DNA of 64,000 bases, taken from positions 1,984,001 to 2,048,000 of the forward strand of contig NZ_CP100756.1 of assembly GCF_024266705.1 (NCBI RefSeq). The letters are read 5' to 3'. Source of the DNA: Natrinema gelatinilyticum (GTDB lineage: Archaea > Halobacteriota > Halobacteria > Halobacteriales > Natrialbaceae). The notes below the pieces were generated by a model. The model did not search any database. It saw only the letters and a program-made list of their open reading frames with translations, and was not told where the DNA came from. The position numbers and the translations under genes are program-made. Below, in pieces: positions 8,395 through 17,841 of this stretch. Position 1 is the stretch's first letter. Each line of letters begins with the position of its first letter.

Positions 8395-9615
8395 ATGGGA
8401 CACGACGATCGAATCTTGGACGGCATAACGGTTCTCGACCTCTCGACGTTCGTTACCGGCGGGTTTTGCTCCGCAATGCTCGCAAACCAGGGCGCGGAGG
8501 TCATCAAGATCGAGCAACCGGGATACGGGGATGCGATTCGTCACTCGGGACCGCCGTTCATCGACGGTGAATCGCCGTACTACTGGACGGTCAATTACGG
8601 CAAGCGAAGCCTCGAGCTCGATCTCAAGAATCCACGTGCCGTCGAGACGCTGTACGAACTCGCAGCGGACGCGGATATCTTCATCCAAAACTTCCGTCCG
8701 GGAACCGCCGAGCGTCTCGACGTCGATTACGAGTCGATCGCGGAACGGAACGAGGACATCATCTACCTCGCGGTTTCCGCGTTCGGACAGACCGGCCCCT
8801 GGCGGGAGCGGTCGGGATACGACCTGCTCATTCAGGGGATGAGCGGGATCATGAGCGTCACGGGCGAGCCCGACAGACAGCCGGTCAAGGTCGGGCTGCC
8901 GATGACGGATCTCATTACGGCGATGTGGGCCGCGTTCGGCGTCACGACGGCCCTCTACCGACGGGAATTGACTGGCGAGGGCGAGTACATCGATCTCGGA
9001 ATGCTCGAGTCGGCGCTGCCGTGGCTCACCAAACAGGCCGGGCAGGTGTTCGCCGGCAACAAACCGCGGCGTATGGCGACGAAAGATCCGGTGCTCGCGC
9101 CGTATCAGACGTTCGAGACCAAAGACGGTTATCTCAACATCTGCATTCTCAACGAGAAACTCTGGTGGGAACTCTGTGAGGTTCTCGACCGACCGGATCT
9201 GGCGGAACACGAGCACTTCGAAACGAACGCCGACCGCGTCGAACACATAGAAGAGCTAGAAACCGAAATCGAAGCCACGCTCGCGGAGAAGACGACCGAC
9301 GAGTGGATCGAGATCATCGCCGAGGAGGGCGGCGTCCCGGCGGGCCCCGTCTACGACGTCGAAGAGGCGCTCGACAATCCGCAGATCGATGCACGCGATG
9401 CGGTGACCGAGATCGACCACCCGGAACTCGGCTCCGTTCCCGTGATCGAACATCCGCTGAAGTTCGAGCACGCCGAGAGCGGATTCGACCTCCCACCGCC
9501 GCTGCTCGGGGAACACAACCGCACGGTGTTGCGGGAACTGGGATACTCGGACGCGGAACTCGACGAGCTCGAGGCGGTCGGCGTCTTCGGAACCGAATCC
9601 GACGCGGACGATTGA
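8395..9615 (+). CDS. Class III CoA-transferase (CaiB/BaiF family)
   Basis: The 406-residue product has the usual length and landmarks of family III CoA-transferases. It starts with ILDGITVLDLSTFVTGGF, followed by GAEVIKIEQPGYGD and FIQNFRPGTAERL. The segment GLPMTDLITAMWAAFG probably holds the nucleophilic Asp by comparison with formyl-CoA transferase. The C-terminal part contains the family feature GVPAGPVYDVEEAL. These enzymes move CoA between carboxylic acids such as formate/oxalate, carnitine, mesaconate or benzylsuccinate. Nothing next to the gene tells which acid is used here. A GC-rich hairpin follows the stop. Confidence 0.9.
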   Translation: MGHDDRILDGITVLDLSTFVTGGFCSAMLANQGAEVIKIEQPGYGDAIRHSGPPFIDGESPYYWTVNYGKRSLELDLKNPRAVETLYELAADADIFIQNFRPGTAERLDVDYESIAERNEDIIYLAVSAFGQTGPWRERSGYDLLIQGMSGIMSVTGEPDRQPVKVGLPMTDLITAMWAAFGVTTALYRRELTGEGEYIDLGMLESALPWLTKQAGQVFAGNKPRRMATKDPVLAPYQTFETKDGYLNICILNEKLWWELCEVLDRPDLAEHEHFETNADRVEHIEELETEIEATLAEKTTDEWIEIIAEEGGVPAGPVYDVEEALDNPQIDARDAVTEIDHPELGSVPVIEHPLKFEHAESGFDLPPPLLGEHNRTVLRELGYSDAELDELEAVGVFGTESDADD

Positions 9616-9621
9616 ACCCGA

Positions 9622-9649
9622 ACCGGCCAGGGCTCGAGTGCTGGCCGGT
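9622..9649 (+). terminator. Hairpin after the CoA-transferase gene
   Basis: A perfect 9-base stem (ACCGGCCAG paired with CTGGCCGGT) lies seven bases after the stop codon. No T-run follows, so termination is only a possibility. Confidence 0.35.
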
Positions 9650-10283
9650 GTGAGGCGGCTTGCGGTTCGCGGTGCGGTTGTCGGCTCGAGGTGCGGATTG
9701 CGGCTGACGGCGCGGTTTGGAACGTGAGGAGTGGGGGCGGAATAGCGACCGTGCGGGCGAACGTCTCGGTGTATCTTTCAATCCGAGCATATCGGCTCGA
9801 GAGGGCTTCGGGTGGTAGTTCCGGGGCGTATCGGCAGACATCCTGTCGACGGGCTCCGGTGGATCGCCCTTTGTTCTATTACGGAGTGTGTGTGTGTGTG
9901 TGGTTCTTTCAGCGGCCTCGCATTCTGTGAGGGCTTCGGACAGGATACCGACCTACACGGCCGCTCGAGTCGCGTGTCGGAGGAGCTTCCCGTGACGGTT
10001 GTCGGAGTAGGCGGGGATCGAACTGGTCCGAGTCCGTCAGGAGCGTATCGATATCGTCGTCAGAGACGGTGTCAGCGGTGTACTGCTCCTCGTCGCCGTA
10101 GTGTGCAGCGCCACCAGTAGATCCGATCGAGTTTGCTCGTTACCGTGATTGTACGAATCGTCGATACTGAGGTTCTTTCTCCCTCGTCGTCGGGTAGAGA
10201 CCTATGACCGATACGCCTTCGAAGGTACTCGATCCGATAGCTCCTAGTGGCCGTCAACCGTCGATGTACCGCCGGATATCACG
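9650..10283. other. Long non-coding stretch with a GT tract
   Basis: This stretch contains G/T-rich degenerate GCGGTT-like repeats (9658-9720), a 17-base alternating GT tract (9886-9902) and a possible gene remnant on the minus strand. No intact gene is convincing. Confidence 0.5.
9975..10138 (-). pseudogene. Possible gene remnant of unknown family
   Basis: On the minus strand an acidic reading frame is open here, containing YGDEEQYTADTVSDDDID and later DSDQFDPRLLRQ. The acidic composition is typical of haloarchaeal protein. There is no start codon: a stop lies immediately upstream. It could be the tail of a deleted gene. I do not recognise the family. Confidence 0.25.
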
Positions 10284-10886
10284 ATGAGCCGAGAGTTCGA
10301 CCAAGAGTGGTTCGTCGTCGACACCCGAACGAACGCCGTGGTCACGTGGGCCGTTACTGGAATGCTCGCCAGCACGGTAATTACGTCCCTCTTCACGGGT
10401 TTCTTGGGTGGGGTCGCGTTCGCGGCAGTCGCAACGGCGGTTGCGTTAGTCCCACCACTGGTTGCACGTTCGTGGACCCACACGCTCCCCTGGCCGCTCC
10501 TCGTCATCGCATCACTGCCGCTCGTAATCTTCCCGCTTCGACCAACGTTCTTCGGCCAGTTCTTCGTCGGTATCGGTATCGGAACGCTCGCGATGCTCGT
10601 CGTCAGCGCGCTCCAGCTCACGACGTCGCTTCGCATGACGCCTGCCTTCGCCGTGGTCTTCGTCTGTATCGTTACGCTTGCCGTCGCCGGATTCTGGGCG
10701 GTCGGCTCGGCGTTCTCTTTGGAATACCTCGGTGGCACGTTCGTCTCGACGAACGACGAACTCATGCTGATCTTCACCGTTGCACTCCTCGCTGGGCTCT
10801 TCTCGGGCCTCGTTTTCTGGCTGTACTTCAGGTGGCGGCGCCGAAACACACCTCAATCACCACCACAACGGGTGAAATCGACGTGA
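10284..10886 (+). CDS. Multi-pass membrane protein, unknown function
   Basis: The 200-residue protein has about five or six hydrophobic segments and a short charged C-terminal tail (FRWRRRNTPQ). The N-terminus, MSREFDQEWFVVDTRTN, is polar and presumably cytoplasmic. The stop overlaps the GTG start of the next gene (GTGA), so the two membrane proteins are likely made together. I see no transporter or enzyme motif. Confidence 0.7.
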   Translation: MSREFDQEWFVVDTRTNAVVTWAVTGMLASTVITSLFTGFLGGVAFAAVATAVALVPPLVARSWTHTLPWPLLVIASLPLVIFPLRPTFFGQFFVGIGIGTLAMLVVSALQLTTSLRMTPAFAVVFVCIVTLAVAGFWAVGSAFSLEYLGGTFVSTNDELMLIFTVALLAGLFSGLVFWLYFRWRRRNTPQSPPQRVKST

Positions 10887-11545
10887 CAGTCCGCGAGCGA
10901 TTGAGATTCACTACCGAGCGGGCCGCTCTGCTCGTCCGCGTTCTTCAACTCGTCATGTTCGCGATTCTCATAGCCGGGGTCTGGTATGGGAGGCCGGGCG
11001 TGGTCGTCAACGGGGGAGTCGCCTTGCTCGTCACGCAGCTTCCCGCACTCTTCGAACGCCGCTACGCGTTCACGATGAACGAGATGCTTGTCCTCTGGAT
11101 CACGCTCTCCATGTTTCTCCACGCGTTCGGAACGCTCCCGCTGCCCGGTCTCGACTTCTTGACGCCGTATAAGGCCGTCTGGTGGTGGGATCACGTGACC
11201 CATGCGTTCTCGTCCTCGCTCGTGGCCGCCGTCGGGTATGCCACCGCGCGAGCCCTGGATGTCCACACCGACGCCGTTAATTTTCCGCCGGCGTTCATGT
11301 TCGTGTACCTTCTCCTGTTCATGATGGCGTTCGGCGTCATCTGGGAACTTCTCGAGTTCTACATCGGCGTCGTCTCCCAGATACTCGGGATACCGGGAAT
11401 CCTTACGCAGTACGGGCTCGAAGACACCATCCTCGACCTCGCGTACGATACGGTCGGTGCCCTACTCGTCGCCACCATCGGATCCGCGTACCTCGCGGAT
11501 GTTTCGGATCAGTTAGCCGAGCGACTGAGTCCTCGAACTCCCTGA
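10883..11545 (+). CDS. DUF2238/YjdF-like membrane protein
   Basis: The product (220 residues from the GTG at 10883) has about six membrane segments. The central part, with WWDHVTHAFSSSLVA, then FVYLLLFMMAFGVIWELLEF and DTILDLAYDTVGALL, resembles the DUF2238 (YjdF) pattern of a conserved D..TH, an E in a helix and a D..D motif. The GTG start is chosen because the frame upstream lies inside the previous gene in another frame. It overlaps that gene by four bases. Function is unknown. Confidence 0.65.
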   Translation: MTVRERLRFTTERAALLVRVLQLVMFAILIAGVWYGRPGVVVNGGVALLVTQLPALFERRYAFTMNEMLVLWITLSMFLHAFGTLPLPGLDFLTPYKAVWWWDHVTHAFSSSLVAAVGYATARALDVHTDAVNFPPAFMFVYLLLFMMAFGVIWELLEFYIGVVSQILGIPGILTQYGLEDTILDLAYDTVGALLVATIGSAYLADVSDQLAERLSPRTP

Positions 11546-12098
11546 TCGTGACAGACTCCGCCTTTCGGCACCTTCGTCGGGATTCACTCGGAAACAGGAG
11601 GTGCGTACTCACTGAGCGGACCGAACGCTCTCGAGAGACGGCCGTGAAGGCGCTGGTAGGGTGCGACCGCGGCATCCACCTCTTGGACGCTACTCGAGCG
11701 TGTCGTCTTCGACATTCGACCGTGTCCTCCACCACTCGAGTGTTGAGAGCCGCAGTACCCGAGCCATCCGACGCTGATACTCACGACACATTCGAAAGAT
11801 TAACAGAACATGTGTCCGCATAGAACGGCGGGGTGATGCCCTGCCCCCGGCGGAATAAAATGGTGGACCGTAGCGGCCCTCACCGAAGGCTACTGGCGGA
11901 AGGCGCACGACGAACCGGCGCGGCCGAGGACACGGCCGCCGTCGGCGGCGTCCGAGCCGAAACCGGTAGCCGACAGGTGTCGGTCGCCGGACTGTCACAC
12001 AAGAAGCCCCCCGGGGCCACGCGGGACGCCGAGGCTCGGCAACAGGCACCGTGCTGAAGCCGCGTCGAAGAACTCTCGCGGATCCGTTTCGTCCGACA
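11546..12098. other. Non-coding stretch with a GC-rich, hairpin-rich core
   Basis: From about 11830 to 12050 the sequence is very GC-rich with several possible stems, for example GCCGCC/GGCGGC near 11938 and CCGACA/TGTCGG near 11970. The frames through it code for Arg/Pro-rich sequence unlike halophile protein. I looked for the conserved RNase P and SRP RNA motifs and did not find them. It may be an unrecognised structured RNA or simply spacer. Confidence 0.35.
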
Positions 12099-12359
12099 TT
12101 ACCCCGTTTTCGACTCGAGTGCGCTGGCGTCGAGTTCTTCGTTCACGTAGGCTTGGCCGTCGTCAGTGATGCCGTACAGACCTCGGGAAATCCGCTCGAG
12201 AAGCCCATATTTGGCGAGAACCGGGCATCTGTTACGCGCAAGACCGGCGCTCGGACAACCCAAATCCTCGATAGCCGTCGGAGTCAAATTCCCGTGCTCG
12301 CGAACGAGTTCGAGTATCTTGTCGTCAGACGGGACCATCCACTCGATATCCTGACGCAT
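12099..12359 (-). CDS. Winged-helix transcriptional regulator (phiH1 repressor-like)
   Basis: From the ATG at 12359 this is an 86-residue protein starting MRQDIEWMVPSDDKILELV. It continues with a winged-helix core (GNLTPTAIEDLG, then NRCPVLAKYGLLERISRGLYGITDDGQAYV). This layout, a short W-containing start, an N-x-T-P helix and a wing ending in YxIT-x-x-G, is that of the haloarchaeal phiH1-repressor-like family. In-frame ATGs at 12389 and 12446 would add residues not typical of the family. It stands alone beside the GC-rich stretch. The target is unknown. Confidence 0.75.
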   Translation of the reverse strand: MRQDIEWMVPSDDKILELVREHGNLTPTAIEDLGCPSAGLARNRCPVLAKYGLLERISRGLYGITDDGQAYVNEELDASALESKTG

Positions 12360-12583
12360 TTCGTTCACGAAATCGGAAGCAAGAGACATACGAGTGCTGA
12401 TTACGAGTGATTTCTTGCTAGTAGTACCTATATGATTGTCGTACACAATTATTTACTGGTTACTAGGTAGTAAGTTATAAGCGAAATCGGGACAAATCAA
12501 CTGTTGATCCGGCCCCCTAGCCACAGTGGCACAGCGTATCCTAGCACGCCGGAGTCGGGTCACCACCACAGAAGAGTCCGCCC

Positions 12584-12928
12584 ATGCAACCCGAACGTTC
12601 CGAACCTGAAGACGCTCGTTCACCCACCGATAGCCGTATCGACGCCCGACCCTGCGTCCGCGACGGCTCCGAAGACGACCGGCCGTCACCGACCTCCTCA
12701 CGCCGCGAAGCGGTACTCACAGACGGTGGGCGCAACCCCGGATCCATCGAGTCCTGCCTCGAGGAAATCGACAAACAGGTCGAAATCGTCCTCGAAACCG
12801 TCGACGAGCGGTGCCTCGAGGCGACTGCCAGGCGCGCCGTCGAGAGCTATCTCGAGACGATCCGATTCGAAATCGCGGCCGTGGACCATCTTATAGAGCA
12901 CGGCGCACCGTCCAGCGACGAGACCTGA
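12584..12928 (+). CDS. Small acidic protein, unknown
   Basis: The 114-residue frame has a disordered, Ser/Pro/Asp-rich first half. The second half is predicted helical (SCLEEIDKQVEIVLETVDE and VESYLETIRFEIAAVDHLI). The composition is that of a real haloarchaeal protein, unlike the competing frames. No domain was recognised. Confidence 0.5.
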   Translation: MQPERSEPEDARSPTDSRIDARPCVRDGSEDDRPSPTSSRREAVLTDGGRNPGSIESCLEEIDKQVEIVLETVDERCLEATARRAVESYLETIRFEIAAVDHLIEHGAPSSDET

Positions 12929-13120
12929 CCCGCGCGACGTACACGATCGGTCCTTTCCGATCGGAGAGAGCTGATTTGGCGTCCCACCCACCGTCGTCTT
13001 TCGCCGCCATCTGAGCCGCTCGTGGGTGAGAGTGAGAACGCTCGAGGCGACAGTGACCTACTCTGGCGGCCGCTCGAGACCGATGCAATCGGGAGAACAG
13101 ACGCCGACCGACGAATTCGG

Positions 13121-14752
13121 CTACCGGTCGGTCAGCAGGCGCCGCAGGATGTCACCGTAGGCGGGCCGGGTGATGATGACCCCGATGAACACCCCAAGGA
13201 TGGTGATGATGGCGAACCCGCGGAGGTCCCCAAGGCTCAACACGGCCAGCGGCGAGAGGGCGACGATCGTCGTCGCAGCGGCCCCGCCGATCACCCAGAA
13301 CGCTTTCCGGAACCGCGACTGGAAGACTCGAGCGGAGCTGACGTCGCCTTCGTCCATCACCTCGTCGGCGATGATCACGAGGTCGTCCACACCGGTCCCG
13401 ACGACCGCGATGAACCCGGCGACGTGGGAGAGATCTAGCGGCATGCGTATCAGCGCGGCGAACCCGAGCAGGATCACCACCTCCGACATCGCGGTGACGA
13501 TCATCGGCAGGGCGACGCGGGTGTCGGTATAGCGGGTGTATACGACGGCGCTGACGGTGACCACCGAAAGTAGCCCGATCAACAGTGAGTACTGCTTGAA
13601 CTGCTCGGCGTGGGACGGTTCGATCGAGTAGACCTGGCTCCCCTCGAAGTCGAGCGGTGCGCGCAGGCTGCCGGCCCGGAGGTTGACCGAGAGCGACTGG
13701 GCGTCCTGCTGGGTCTGTGCGCCCATGAAGAACGACGGGTCGTCGGCCCAACTGCCGCTTTGCATCGAACTGGCGAGGTTCGGACCCATGCTGTGGGCGT
13801 CGACGACCTCTCCGTCGACCACGGTCAGGAGACAGTACTGCTCACCTTCGTGGTCGAAGCTGATGCTGTCGCCGCCGCGAAGGCTGCACATACCGACTCC
13901 CTCTCCAGTGAAGCCGAGGTCGTTCATCCGCTGTTGGAACTGCGGTGCGGCCTCGTCTTTGACCTGGACGGGGACCTGATATCCGCTCATTCGCTCGTCT
14001 TGCTGTGGCGGATCGACGTTCGCAATGTCCTCTCCTGTCAGTACCGTCTCGTTGGTCTGGTTGGTCTGGTTGGTCTGATTGCCGCTTTCGTTCGGGTAGT
14101 AGGCGACGACTTCGACGACCCCGCGTTCGGAGAGCAGGGTTCGAAGCTCGTCGGATCCCATGTTCGGCACTTCGACGACGATGTAGTGCTCATCGTCCAC
14201 CGTCGAGGCCTCGTAGACCGTGCCGCCGGAGAGCCCCGCTGCGTTGATCTTGGTTTGGATCGTCTTGATCATCTGCTCGCGAGTCTGCTCGGTGACACCG
14301 TCTCGAATATCGTCCTCCGAGGCGTCGACGTTCGCCGCCTGCAACGCGGCCGCGAACTCGGCTTCGGTCACGTTCTCGGTGAACACCTCCGCGGTGACCG
14401 TTCCATCGTCCTGAACGTCGACGCTGGCGTCGGCCTGGTCGACGCCGAGCTCCTGGTACAGCGTCGTCTCGATTTCCTCGAGTCGCTCCTGATCGACCTC
14501 ACCGTTGTCGCCGACCGCATTCGGCGCAATGTCTTCGGCCGTCATTCCGGTGACCGGGACTCTGATTCTCGTCCCGCCGTCTAAGCTGAGGCCGAACTCG
14601 AGGTTGGTGGCGCCGTTTTCGACGCTGTCCTCGGCGAGGCTGTCGTCGGCCACGATGCCGCCGGGGACGAACAGCGCGACGACGGCGAAGCCGATGAACA
14701 GGACGAGCAGGAGGACCCGCCAGTTGGATTTGATCGCGCCGATCGGGCTCAT
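13121..14752 (-). CDS. secD: Protein export membrane protein SecD
   Basis: The protein has 543 residues and the usual SecD plan. One N-terminal membrane helix is followed by a large extracellular region (about 35-350) with the conserved LGLSLDGGTRIRVPVTG-like start. Five C-terminal helices follow, including VVGTGVDDLVIIADEVMDEG. A run of N-Q-T repeats (near residues 218-228) is an ornament in the outer domain. Its start overlaps the secF stop (ATGA). SecDF assists Sec-dependent export using the ion gradient. The order secF then secD is common in haloarchaea. Confidence 0.95.
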   Translation of the reverse strand: MSPIGAIKSNWRVLLLVLFIGFAVVALFVPGGIVADDSLAEDSVENGATNLEFGLSLDGGTRIRVPVTGMTAEDIAPNAVGDNGEVDQERLEEIETTLYQELGVDQADASVDVQDDGTVTAEVFTENVTEAEFAAALQAANVDASEDDIRDGVTEQTREQMIKTIQTKINAAGLSGGTVYEASTVDDEHYIVVEVPNMGSDELRTLLSERGVVEVVAYYPNESGNQTNQTNQTNETVLTGEDIANVDPPQQDERMSGYQVPVQVKDEAAPQFQQRMNDLGFTGEGVGMCSLRGGDSISFDHEGEQYCLLTVVDGEVVDAHSMGPNLASSMQSGSWADDPSFFMGAQTQQDAQSLSVNLRAGSLRAPLDFEGSQVYSIEPSHAEQFKQYSLLIGLLSVVTVSAVVYTRYTDTRVALPMIVTAMSEVVILLGFAALIRMPLDLSHVAGFIAVVGTGVDDLVIIADEVMDEGDVSSARVFQSRFRKAFWVIGGAAATTIVALSPLAVLSLGDLRGFAIITILGVFIGVIITRPAYGDILRRLLTDR

Positions 14753-15621
14753 GATCGGATCCCCTCGAACTTGTACCAGCGGAGTAAGCTCAGGTTCAGC
14801 ATGTAGGTGTTCATCAGGTCGGCCGCGAGGCCGACGAACAGGATGGTCCCGATCGACGACAGCAGGTCGATGCCGACCAGGGTCGCCGCGATGGCCATCA
14901 CGAGCATCGCGGCCATCGACGTCACGGTCATCGTGACGCCGGTGCGCATCGCGCGGTACGTGCTCTCGTAGAAGTCACCGCTGCGGCGCAGGATGTGGTT
15001 GTTCAGTAGGATGTCGGAGTCGACTGAGTACCCGACCAACATCAGGAGGCCGGCGACCGTCCCGAGAGAGAGCGGAATGCCGGCGAGCGACATGAACGCG
15101 AGCGGGATCACCAGGTCCGAAAACGCCGAGATGATGATCGCGATCGAGGGGACAAACGTCCGAAAGAGCAGAAACGCGACGGCGCTCATGCCGACGAACG
15201 CGACGACGAGTCCCAGCAGGGCCGTCCGCTGGCTCTGCTCACCGAAACTCGCGGACGTCGAGGAGACCGACTGGACGATTTCGCTGTTACCGTTCGGCTC
15301 GAGGTTCTCCTCGGCCTGTCCGGAAAGTGCCTGGGAGTCCGTCTCCGAGAATCGGACGATGTACTCGTTGCCTCCGGCCCCCGTTACCGATTCGGGTTGC
15401 TCGTCGAACGCCGCCGGAATCTGTCCTTCCGGTGTCGTCGTCTGGACGGTCAACTCCGTCCCGCCGGCGAAGTCCATTCCAAGCGGAACCGGCGTCCCGT
15501 ACATCAGAAACGAGCCGCTTAAGACGAGCAGTGCCACCGCGAGAACCGCGAGCGGAACCGCTGCGAGTTGGCGGTTACTGTACCGGGGATAATCGATCTC
15601 CGGTACGTCAAAATACGCCAT
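14749..15621 (-). CDS. secF: Protein export membrane protein SecF
   Basis: The protein has 290 residues with one N-terminal helix, an outer domain and five further helices. Conserved SecF elements are MDFAGGTELTVQTT and MLVGYSVDSDILLNNHILR, the latter holding the Asp pair used in proton or sodium coupling. It is the first gene of the two-gene operon and is translationally coupled to secD. Confidence 0.95.
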   Translation of the reverse strand: MAYFDVPEIDYPRYSNRQLAAVPLAVLAVALLVLSGSFLMYGTPVPLGMDFAGGTELTVQTTTPEGQIPAAFDEQPESVTGAGGNEYIVRFSETDSQALSGQAEENLEPNGNSEIVQSVSSTSASFGEQSQRTALLGLVVAFVGMSAVAFLLFRTFVPSIAIIISAFSDLVIPLAFMSLAGIPLSLGTVAGLLMLVGYSVDSDILLNNHILRRSGDFYESTYRAMRTGVTMTVTSMAAMLVMAIAATLVGIDLLSSIGTILFVGLAADLMNTYMLNLSLLRWYKFEGIRS

Positions 15622-15760
15622 ATAGTTACCATCAAGCAGTCCTCCGAAGTAAGTTTTCTCAATTCCGACAGCATCTCGCGTCCGGCACGCGACGATTCAC
15701 CCGCGAACGGATACCGATCGTGGCAGTAGTGACCGGAGTCTGGACGTGTCGCACTCGAGA

Positions 15761-16234
15761 TCAGTCCGGCAGATACCGAACGCTCACCACCCCGTCGTCC
15801 GCCGAGCGCCGAACTTCCACGCGAACCGCTTCGAGTCGGGCCGCTCGAGCGATCGTCTCCTCGTCTTCGAGGACGTCACGAGCCGCGGCTTCGACTTCTC
15901 CTTCGGGGACGCGAAACATGTGGATCTCACCGGTTCCGGCCCGTTCTTCCTTGACGAGGTCGCCGATCTCGGCCTCGGCCGCGAGGTCCGCGGCGTGACG
16001 GGTCGGCTCGAGGTCGCTGTCGACGAGGTCGATCGCTCGCCGTTCCGCGACGTCGATCACCTCCCAAGTGACCTCCAGGGGCGGCTCAGGTACGACCGTC
16101 GCCTCGAGAACGTCGTGGACCTCGAGGCCGGGGTTCGACGCGAGGGTGTGGACCTGTGCGGTGTCGACGTCGCGGACGACCGCCGACTCGGATTCGGCGT
16201 GCGTGACGACGAACGTGCCCGTCTTTTCGGTCAT
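15761..16234 (-). CDS. DUF5812-like haloarchaeal protein
   Basis: This 157-residue acidic protein is soluble, with a beta-rich start (TGTFVVTHAESESAVVRDVD) and a helical second half. It resembles a conserved haloarchaeal family that I believe is DUF5812. No catalytic motif is seen. It stands between secF and the divergent pgi gene; the pgi start lies 151 bases away. Confidence 0.7.
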   Translation of the reverse strand: MTEKTGTFVVTHAESESAVVRDVDTAQVHTLASNPGLEVHDVLEATVVPEPPLEVTWEVIDVAERRAIDLVDSDLEPTRHAADLAAEAEIGDLVKEERAGTGEIHMFRVPEGEVEAAARDVLEDEETIARAARLEAVRVEVRRSADDGVVSVRYLPD

Positions 16235-16385
16235 GCCTGGTCCTATGCGGGGGGGCGGTTTCCGGGTTTCGTCTTTCGACCGCCACCGGGGCCGAGTCGA
16301 GATCCGAACGCGAACGACTGTCGCTGCCTCGATAGTCCGAGCGCGTCACGGAACGACTTTATCGAAGGCGGTCCCGTCCTCCCGT

Positions 16386-17681
16386 ATGAACGTCGACATC
16401 GGTAACGCGCTCGCGTCCGTCGCGTCGCCGGGCGTCTCGAGGGAATCCCTCGAGCGACTGGACGAGCAGGTGGCGGTCGCCCACGAGCGCATCGAACGTG
16501 GGATGGCGAACGAAGAACACGGCTACGAAGCGTTGAATCTGCCGGAACGAACGGACCCGGACGAAATCCGGACGGCGATCGAACCGGTTGCCGATGTCGA
16601 GACGATGATCACCGTCGGCATCGGCGGGAGTTCGCTCGGCGCGGCGACGATCACGAACGCGCTCGAGTCGGAGACGGAAACGATCTATCTGGACAACGTC
16701 GACCCCGAGTGGGTCTCACGCAACCTCGAGCGCGTCCGCTTCGAGGACGCGGCGATCAACGTCGTGTCCCGATCGGGGACCACGGCGGAGACGCTGGCTA
16801 ACTTCCTGGTCGTGCGTGACGCGTTCGAGTCGGCCGGCGTCGACTGGACCGAGCGGACCATCGTCACGACGGGCGAATCGGGGCCGCTTCGCGACCTCGC
16901 GGACCGCCACGACTTGCCCTCGCTGAACGTTCCTGACGGCGTCCCGGGACGCTTCTCTGCGCTATCGGCCGTCGGCATGGTCGCCGCCGCAGTCTGCGGC
17001 CACGACCTCGAGGCGCTGGTCACGGGGGCGGCGGCCGAAGCGGAGACCCTCACGGAATCGCTGTTCGACTGCCCGGCGTACGCCTACGGCGCAACGACCT
17101 ACGCGCTGGACGGACGAGGGGCCGGCGTGAACGCCGTGATGCCGTACGCGGAGTCGCTCGAGACGTCCGCGGAGTGGTTCGCCCAGCTATGGGCTGAGAG
17201 CCTCGGGAAAGACGATCTCGGCCAGACGCCGGTGCGGGCGCTGGGGGTGACGGATCAGCACTCGCAATTGCAGCTGTATCGGGCCGGTCCACGGGACAAG
17301 CTCGTCACCTTCGTCACGCCGCGGGGCGGTGGCGACCGGCCGATCCCCGACACCGGCGTCGAGGAACTGGCCTATCTCGGCGATTCGACGCTGGGAACGC
17401 TTCTCGAGGCGGAGTTCGAGGCGACGGAGGCCAGCCTCGCAGCCGCCGGCCGGCCGAACGTCCGCGTCGAAATCGACCGGGTCGACGAGTACGAACTCGG
17501 CGGCCTGCTCTACGGCATGGAAGCAGCGTGCGTCCTCGCGGGCGAACTGTACGGCGTCAATACCTTCGAGCAACCGGCCGTCGAGTGGGCGAAAAAGGCG
17601 ACTCGTGGATTACTCGGTGGTGGTGAGTTCGCGGAAGCCGAAGCCGTCGCCGAGAAGACGGAACTCCGAATCGAACGGTAG
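16386..17681 (+). CDS. pgi: Glucose-6-phosphate isomerase
   Basis: From the ATG at 16386 the protein has 431 residues, the short form usual in haloarchaea. Visible family features are ITVGIGGSSLGAATI (sugar-phosphate binding), VVSRSGTTAETLANF, GRFSALSAVGMVAAAVCG and, near the end, EQPAVEWAKKATRG. It interconverts glucose 6-phosphate and fructose 6-phosphate, serving gluconeogenesis and glycan synthesis. The frame is open further upstream but overlaps the neighbouring gene and lacks family similarity. Confidence 0.95.
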   Translation: MNVDIGNALASVASPGVSRESLERLDEQVAVAHERIERGMANEEHGYEALNLPERTDPDEIRTAIEPVADVETMITVGIGGSSLGAATITNALESETETIYLDNVDPEWVSRNLERVRFEDAAINVVSRSGTTAETLANFLVVRDAFESAGVDWTERTIVTTGESGPLRDLADRHDLPSLNVPDGVPGRFSALSAVGMVAAAVCGHDLEALVTGAAAEAETLTESLFDCPAYAYGATTYALDGRGAGVNAVMPYAESLETSAEWFAQLWAESLGKDDLGQTPVRALGVTDQHSQLQLYRAGPRDKLVTFVTPRGGGDRPIPDTGVEELAYLGDSTLGTLLEAEFEATEASLAAAGRPNVRVEIDRVDEYELGGLLYGMEAACVLAGELYGVNTFEQPAVEWAKKATRGLLGGGEFAEAEAVAEKTELRIER

Positions 17682-17841
17682 TTCGCTCGCACGGTCATTC
17701 ACGGTGGCGGCGTCTGGCCGTCGTCTGATTGCTGTGATTTGCGGCGGGTCTGGGGACGATTGCCGTCGGTCCGGTAACTGGTCAGGACGGACTGCTGTCC
17801 GGTTGCGGTGGGCCTATGAGTCCTCGCACGAACACACCTAT

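Noticed and set aside
8185-9246. 353-residue frame antisense to the CoA-transferase gene
   Set aside because: The sense strand encodes a full-length family III CoA-transferase. The antisense sequence is Arg/Val-rich with no family likeness.
11690-12049. 119-residue frame in the GC-rich gap
   Set aside because: The translation is rich in Arg and Pro, unlike halophile proteins, and hairpins dominate the DNA.
11830-12050. RNase P RNA or SRP RNA
   Set aside because: The conserved GAGGAAAGTC and related RNase P motifs and the SRP helix-8 loop motif were not found on either strand.
13610-14584. 324-residue frame antisense to secD
   Set aside because: It lies wholly within secD, whose membrane and outer-domain motifs are clear. 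It is an artefact of high GC content.
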